Assembly: GCF_051622035.1 (NCBI RefSeq)
Contig: NC_135358.1
Coordinates: 6,778,501 to 6,842,500 of the forward strand
Direction of reading: 5' to 3'
Source: Arctopsyche grandis
Lineage: Eukaryota > Arthropoda > Insecta > Trichoptera > Hydropsychidae
DNA: 64,000 nucleotides
Both the position numbers and the translations under genes were made by a program. Within the stretch, counting starts at the first letter, position 1; each line of letters begins with the position of its first letter. The notes under the pieces are model-generated. The model worked only from the letters and a program-made list of their open reading frames with translations. It was not told the origin of the DNA and searched no databases. This document shows positions 59,224 through 64,000 of this stretch, in pieces.

Positions 59224-61895
59224 ATGGAGGACTTGAAGGAAATGTATGGATTTTTAAGCATAAATTCAAGAATGGATGTGAAGTCCATGGCACTTCAATA
59301 CATATTAGGTAAAAATTCGTGTAATATCCATGATTCGTTTTGTATTCACATTAATATTTACATGTATGTTCTGATGTAGGATTATCTGGTAACGTCGAAG
59401 GAGTGAAATTACTCACGCAGTGTCCGGAAATCCTCGAACAGATCATACTGCTTTTGGACGATGAGACCATTATCAAGCAAGATGCGCTGCTTTGCATGAT
59501 CAATTTAACGGCAGAAGCTGTAGGAGTCGAAAGCCTGATTCGTTTTGAATCTGCTAAACTTAATTTTAGTAAATCCGGGGAACAAACTCTTATTACGAGA
59601 CTAGTAAACATCCTTCTCAGCCGCTTCGATAATGTATGTACATATATGATTGTATCTAAAAGGATCTGTTCTATATATGTATATAATATTGCAATAATTT
59701 AACGTTTGCAGGATTCAGATGCTGCTTGTATGTTGTTATGTAATCTATCCAGATCCGAAGCTCACTTAAATGAGTGTGTGAAAAGTATAGCTCCCCATTT
59801 ACTTCAAATAATGGAAGCGTTTACAAATACTAGACATAGCAGAGTTGGAGCAAAATATCATTATATAGGTATTCATAATATGTATTCATTCATATATATA
59901 TTCATTCATATGTACATAAATGTTACACAAAGTACATTGCACTCAAATAAGTCTGAAATCAGGCCCGGCCCGAGGGTATATGACGCTATATGACGTTTCA
60001 GCGCCCCCCCCCTTAAATTTTTAAACAATAAATTTCATGAAAGTTCTTGAAATTTTATGTTGAAGAAAAATATATTAAGACAAAAAATAGATTTAAAATT
60101 TTTATTCAAAATAAACACATTTTATGTATAAAAATGAATAAAATAAAATCAAATACGGATAGTTATGAATAAATTCGGTAATGAAGACATTAATTTGTAA
60201 TCAACAATGAATTGAAGAATTTTATAGACTGACATTTCTTCTTTCGAATATGATTGGTTAAATATTTAATTTCGTGAAGCAAATCCATCCGTAATATATA
60301 TTTATATATGCATACATATGTTTCAACGGTATTTTATATAAAATGCAATTCGAAATTACCATTAGTACTGACGACAGTACTAATGGTATTTGGAATTGGA
60401 ATATTAGGCTGTTTTGCTAGTTTTATTCATGCATCGTTGATATTTGACAGTCAACTTCCTGCGTTCCTCGTAAATTATAATATTTTACAATGAGTATTGA
60501 TATTTCTAGTAGAAAAATAAGTTGAATATAGAATGTTTTATAAGTTCAAAGAAAGCCAAATATTTTATTTTTATTTTTTCAATTTAGTAATTAAAAAAAA
60601 AATATATATGGGGGGCGCCTCGCAGCGCTCCTTGTCTATGGCGCCCTAGGCATGTGCTTAGTCTGCTGCACCTTTGAGCCGGCCCTGTATGAAATGCTGC
60701 AATGAGGAGAGATATGAATTGGAATATGTGAGTGAGAAGTATGTCAACAGTAGTAGATAGAGTGGAGCAAGTGAAGAGATTGAAAAGATAGTTAGAAGAA
60801 TGGACGAAAGGTGTACAGAAGTAGTGCTCTAATGGTATTCGAAAGAATGTAAAGGGGTCAAGGAAGGCTACTAGGAAGATGGGTAGATGAAATGTGTGGA
60901 GTGAGATGGATGAGAGTTGTTCGAAACAGACAAATATAAGCGAATTGGAGAGGCTTGTATCTGAATGGTTCAAAATGATATTATACATTGAAAATGGTAT
61001 TTTTAATAATTATTTTCTTGGGAATTTAAACATCTGTTTTTGTTACAGGGCCTCTTTTTAGCAATCTGAGCGCCCATAGACAAATCCGTGATTGGTTTTG
61101 CAATGATGAGTTGAGTCAGGGTGGAGCAACTAAAATAGTTAGTTTTTGCCGGTTTGAAGAGTCGGCAGTACGACGAGGTGGTGCTGTCGGTACTGTTCGG
61201 AACTTGTGCTTCGATGTTGACTTACATAATTGGTTACTCGGACCGAAGGTAAGCTATGCCATGAACGCTTTTTAAATTAATTAACGTTTTCTTCAATCGT
61301 GTTTTTAATTTTGGAAAATATTTTCAGGTCGATATTTTGACATATTTGCTTTATCCATTAGCTGGTGGGGAAGAATACGAAGATGATGAAATGGTGACTT
61401 TGCCACCTACACTTCAATATCTCCCACAAGATAAACAAAGAGAGGCTGATCCCGATATCAGGCAAGTTTTACTTTTATTAAATGTTATTGAATGAATTAA
61501 ATATTAATGAGCGTTAAATAATTTATGAACTTTTTTTTTTCTTCTAGGCGAATGCTATTGGAATCTCTTAATAAGTTATGTGTAAAAAAATTTGGAAGAG
61601 AATTTTTACGGGATAATGGCACTTATTTTATTCTTAGGGAGTTACATAAATGGGAAAAAGATAGAAAAGTACTCTTAGCTTGTGAGAATGTTATTGATAT
61701 ATTAATCAGGTAATTTTTGTATATACTTTTTCTTTCATTTTCATTGTCGGTACAAAATCTCATGAATGTGTTGTGTATTGTATTTTTAGGAAAGAACATG
61801 AAATGACGGTTGAAGATATGAGTACTGTTGATGTTCCAGAAGAATACTATGAAAAGTTTTCTAAAATGGATGATGATTTTTTGTCGAGTTTATAA
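59224..61895 (+). CDS. HGH1: HGH1 (FAM203) eEF2-folding adaptor, 7 exons, 365 aa
   Basis: HGH1 is an armadillo-repeat co-chaperone that hands elongation factor 2 to the TRiC chaperonin (family knowledge). Exons: 59224-59308, 59380-59633, 59712-59868, 61049-61248, 61328-61461, 61548-61709, 61790-61895 (1,098 nt, in phase). Motifs: LCNLSRSEA, GPLFSNLSAHRQIRDWF, RRGGAVGTVRNLCFD, HNWLLGPKVDILTYLLYPLAG, LPPTLQYLPQDKQREADPDIR, and LRDNGTYFILRELHKWE..., which follow the human protein in order. The C-tail is acidic. The donor after exon 5 is GC (CAG|GCAAGT), the accepted non-canonical class. AATAAA lies about 90 nt after the stop. Intron 3 holds an hAT element and a LINE relic. Confidence 0.95.
59960..60687 (-). 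mobile_element. Non-autonomous hAT family G, copy 2 (HGH1 intron 3)
   Basis: The ends CAGGCCCGGCC and GAGCCGGCCCTG are flanked by TCTGAAAT (59952-59959) and TATGAAAT (60688-60695), an 8-bp duplication with one mismatch. The internal sequence is the reverse complement of copy 1 at 53834-54519. Confidence 0.8.
60697..60965 (+). pseudogene. RTE-type LINE 3' relic
   Basis: Decayed sequence retains RRMDERCTEV, WYSKECKGVK and WSEMDESC-type stretches matching the better preserved relic at 17680-18303, with stops and indels. Intron 3 of HGH1. Confidence 0.55.
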
Positions 61896-62167
61896 AATTT
61901 TTGTAAACATACATATTATATTTTTTTGTAAATATTTTTATTTAACTTTTTTATTTTACATTTTTTTATTATTATTTAAGGTGAAAAATAAAAAAATGAT
62001 TGATCTTTAAATATGTAAACGTGTTTTTGATTTCTCACTCTTTTTCGGTCTATATCCATTTATTTTATGTATATTGAAATGCGACTAAAAATTAACTGTA
62101 TTTGTAAGATAGATTTCAAAGGCATAATTAATTATTTGAGCCAATCTTCTTTATAAACAACTAGCCG

Positions 62168-62220
62168 TATTACCCGGCTTCGCTCAGTATTTGTAATATA
62201 AACCGCTTAAACATGACTAA
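62168..62220 (+). repeat. CCCGGCTTCGCTC repeat fragment
   Basis: GTATTACCCGGCTTCGCTCAG is a short motif common at ends of dispersed insect repeats. It abuts the family A element at 62224. Too short to classify. Confidence 0.25.
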
Positions 62221-62223
62221 TAA

Positions 62224-62770
62224 CACTGAGCAACAAAAAAAAATACCAGAGCGGAGACTAGCCAATCTTAACTAAGTTTGACCCACTGAATTCGAATATG
62301 ATATTGATTTTTGTTGGTGGGTGATCGTGTTTTTATGAATAAATAAATAAAGTGATCGTATAAATAAAGAAAACCAATCCTTATAAACGTGGTGAAATAA
62401 AATATTTGCCAAATAAATGAAAAATAGCACGGAAAAAAAATCCGTAAAAAAAATATATTTTTGACTTAAAATTCGCTAGACAATTAATTAGAAGTATTTT
62501 AAAGCAATGAAATATAACAATTAATAGGACAAATATCTGACTATTGATTCCAATACTCACTTTGAGCGTAACAATCCTAAATTTTGAGTTAAAGACCGCA
62601 AAAGCCAAAAAAATGTAAAAATCGCGAATTTTTTTAAACGCTCATATCTCGTAAACGATCACCCACCAATAAAAATAAATATCATATTCGAATTCAGTGG
62701 GTCAAACTTAGTAAATACTGGTTAGTCTCCGCTCTGGTAACTCAAAAACGTGATTTTTTGTTGTTCAGTG
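62224..62770. mobile_element. CACTG foldback element (family A, copy 3)
   Basis: The 547-bp element has long inverted arms (CACTGAGCAACAAAAAA at the left, TTTTGTTGTTCAGTG at the right), flanked by TAA on both sides (62221-62223, 62771-62773). It is the least disturbed copy and defines the family. No coding capacity. Confidence 0.8.
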
Positions 62771-62814
62771 TAATCTAATGGTAAACATTTTATCAAAAAA
62801 TAAAAAAAAAAAAT

Positions 62815-63125
62815 AAAAAAAAAAACGCGACAAAACGCAAAAACGGACGCGTTGACAAGTATGGAGATTTCAAAAATACTAATTTTAGAATACTAGGAGT
62901 ATACGTTATGCATAGGTATGTGACGTGCGACGCAGGGAAGTGGGGACCTGGCGCTAAGCGTCTGACATGTGCTCCTGATATTGAGCGACGGGTGAGGTCA
63001 TCGTCAGATGCGCTGCGCGAGAGCGTACACACACATCTATGAAAACACACATTCGTTCATCATTTCGAACGGGTGAACGGCGAGGCGCATTCGTACGCGC
63101 GCGCGCCTATAAATTACCTCACAGG
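62815..63125. other. CpG-rich island of unknown role
   Basis: GC and CpG rise sharply (GCGACGCAGGG, GCGCTGCGCGAGAGCG, then CGTACGCGCGCGCGCC followed by TATAAATTACC at about 63108). This could be a promoter for a gene beyond the window or part of a repeat. No exon was recognised downstream. Confidence 0.3.
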
Positions 63126-63227
63126 ATATTTATATATGACATGTGTATTACTTTATTTTAATTCGAGTATCAATTCCTTTCCGAAGCCACCCGTTGAAAT
63201 CAACGGGCACAACACTAGTATTTCATA

Positions 63228-63368
63228 TTTAGCCAGCAGTATTGCTCAGTGGTTCTGTTAATGCTAACCACCGAGAGGTTTCCCGGTCCAAGCACTGGGT
63301 TGACCGTGGTTCAAGATAATGTATTGAGTGTTTCTGCAGTGCTGCTGGTCAGACTTGGATATTTGCAG
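63228..63368 (+). mobile_element. tRNA-derived SINE head, interrupted
   Basis: GCCAGCAGTATTGCTCAGTGG (A box), GAGAGGTTTCCCGGTCCAAGC (B-box region) and GCTGCTGGTCAGACTTGGATATTTG match other SINE heads. The match stops at 63367, where CAGTGGCGTCACC, an hAT-like end, begins. Confidence 0.65.
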
Positions 63369-63628
63369 TGGCGTCACCCTAATGGTTTCCATGGGTTTCT
63401 GGAAACCTGTTGTTAAAAATTAAAAAATTCCGGAAACCCATTATTTAATCTAAAAATTCATATAATTTTTGTTAAAAATTATACAAATGTTGAAAATTTA
63501 ATGAACTTCATGTAATAGTGCCTTGGACGAAAACAAATTTATATTTAATATGTAATTTCGAAGTATTGTTGTTTGGGAATTTCGTTAACAAGTCAAAATT
63601 TCTATGACGACGATTCGATTTTTTTTTC
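63367..63628 (+). mobile_element. Possible hAT end and AT-rich body after the SINE head
   Basis: CAGTGGCGTCACCCTAATGG resembles the CAGTGGCGTAGC hAT terminus at 5281. No right end is visible before the next SINE, so the extent is uncertain. Confidence 0.3.
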
Positions 63629-63629
63629 G

Positions 63630-64000
63630 AGCCAGCAGCATAGCTCGGACGTTAAGCTTCTGCTTACCGTCAAGAAGGTGCCGGGTTCTATTCCTGAATG
63701 AAAATTAATTTTTCAGAGTATGCTGTTGGTCAGACCTGGATTTGTGACTCCAGGTTGATCGTTTCCTATCAGAGTTTGCCAATTTTCTCTGATTTCATTG
63801 TTGAAACGGTTCCCGGAAAAAAAATTGGCTAAAAATCCTTCCTACCTACTATGTCACCACTATTTGAAATTTGATGGATGTACAATAAAAATTTATGTAC
63901 AATTCATAGATGTCTCGTTAATTTGCGAGTTTTTTCAGTGTCTCGCAATTCAACGACTTATAATAAAAAATGCTGCATTTGTATTTGTAATTGGCCAGGA
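63630..64000 (+). mobile_element. tRNA-derived SINE, reaching the window edge
   Basis: The head AGCCAGCAGCATAGCTCGG and GGTGCCGGGTTCTATTCC (B box) is followed by GTCAGACCTGGATTTGTGACTCC, AGGTTGATCGTTTCC, GAAACGGTTCCCGG, CATAGATGTCTC and ATTGGCCAGGA, where the window ends inside the 3' hairpin. It is the best reference for the SINE body in this window. Confidence 0.75.

Noticed and set aside
63228-63300. A tRNA gene
   Set aside because: A and B box matches are good, but the cloverleaf stems do not close and the same sequence heads a dispersed SINE family.

Overview
The window looks like AT-rich nuclear DNA from an insect, probably not a fly. It has multi-exon genes with short GT-AG introns, best-match products typical of insects (Plc21C, ninaB, Larp7, pgant7, HGH1), long (TA)n microsatellites and two TTAGG-type steps near 11.5 kb. 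The species cannot be named from the sequence. Exons were joined by hand. In all five complete genes the joined reading frames close without a stop, and the summed lengths divide by three.

Gene layout: one exon of a P4-type flippase (2.2-2.4 kb, minus); Plc21C-type phospholipase C-beta (16.6-32.0 kb, minus, 21 coding exons, 1,277 aa); La-related protein 7 (35.0-38.2 kb, plus, 7 exons, 518 aa), divergent from Plc21C; a ninaB-type carotenoid oxygenase (42.1-52.3 kb, plus, 13 exons, about 536 aa); a GALNT7/pgant7-type GalNAc-transferase (55.4-57.7 kb, minus, 3 exons, 582 aa); HGH1 (59.2-61.9 kb, plus, 7 exons, 365 aa), divergent from pgant7. No operon-like logic applies. The genes serve unrelated jobs: signalling, 7SK RNA, retinoid supply, Golgi O-glycosylation and eEF2 folding.

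Almost everything else is transposon-derived, and many boundaries can be set from target-site duplications (TSDs). They include: a three-deep nest at 5.2-9.2 kb (LINE in hAT in a CACTG foldback element, plus a second insertion carrying a ~400 bp hairpin); a 4.5 kb Mutator-like element at 43.3-47.8 kb in ninaB intron 1, with 10-bp TSDs, inverted satellite-like arrays and a transposase C-terminal exon; several hAT elements with 8-bp TSDs; two TTAA-flanked MITEs; a tRNA-derived SINE family with a 3' terminal hairpin (seven or eight copies); LINE 3' fragments; and a probable solo LTR just upstream of Plc21C. Intron 1 of Plc21C carries a large inverted and direct duplication. The stretch 9.2-16.6 kb has no recognisable gene.
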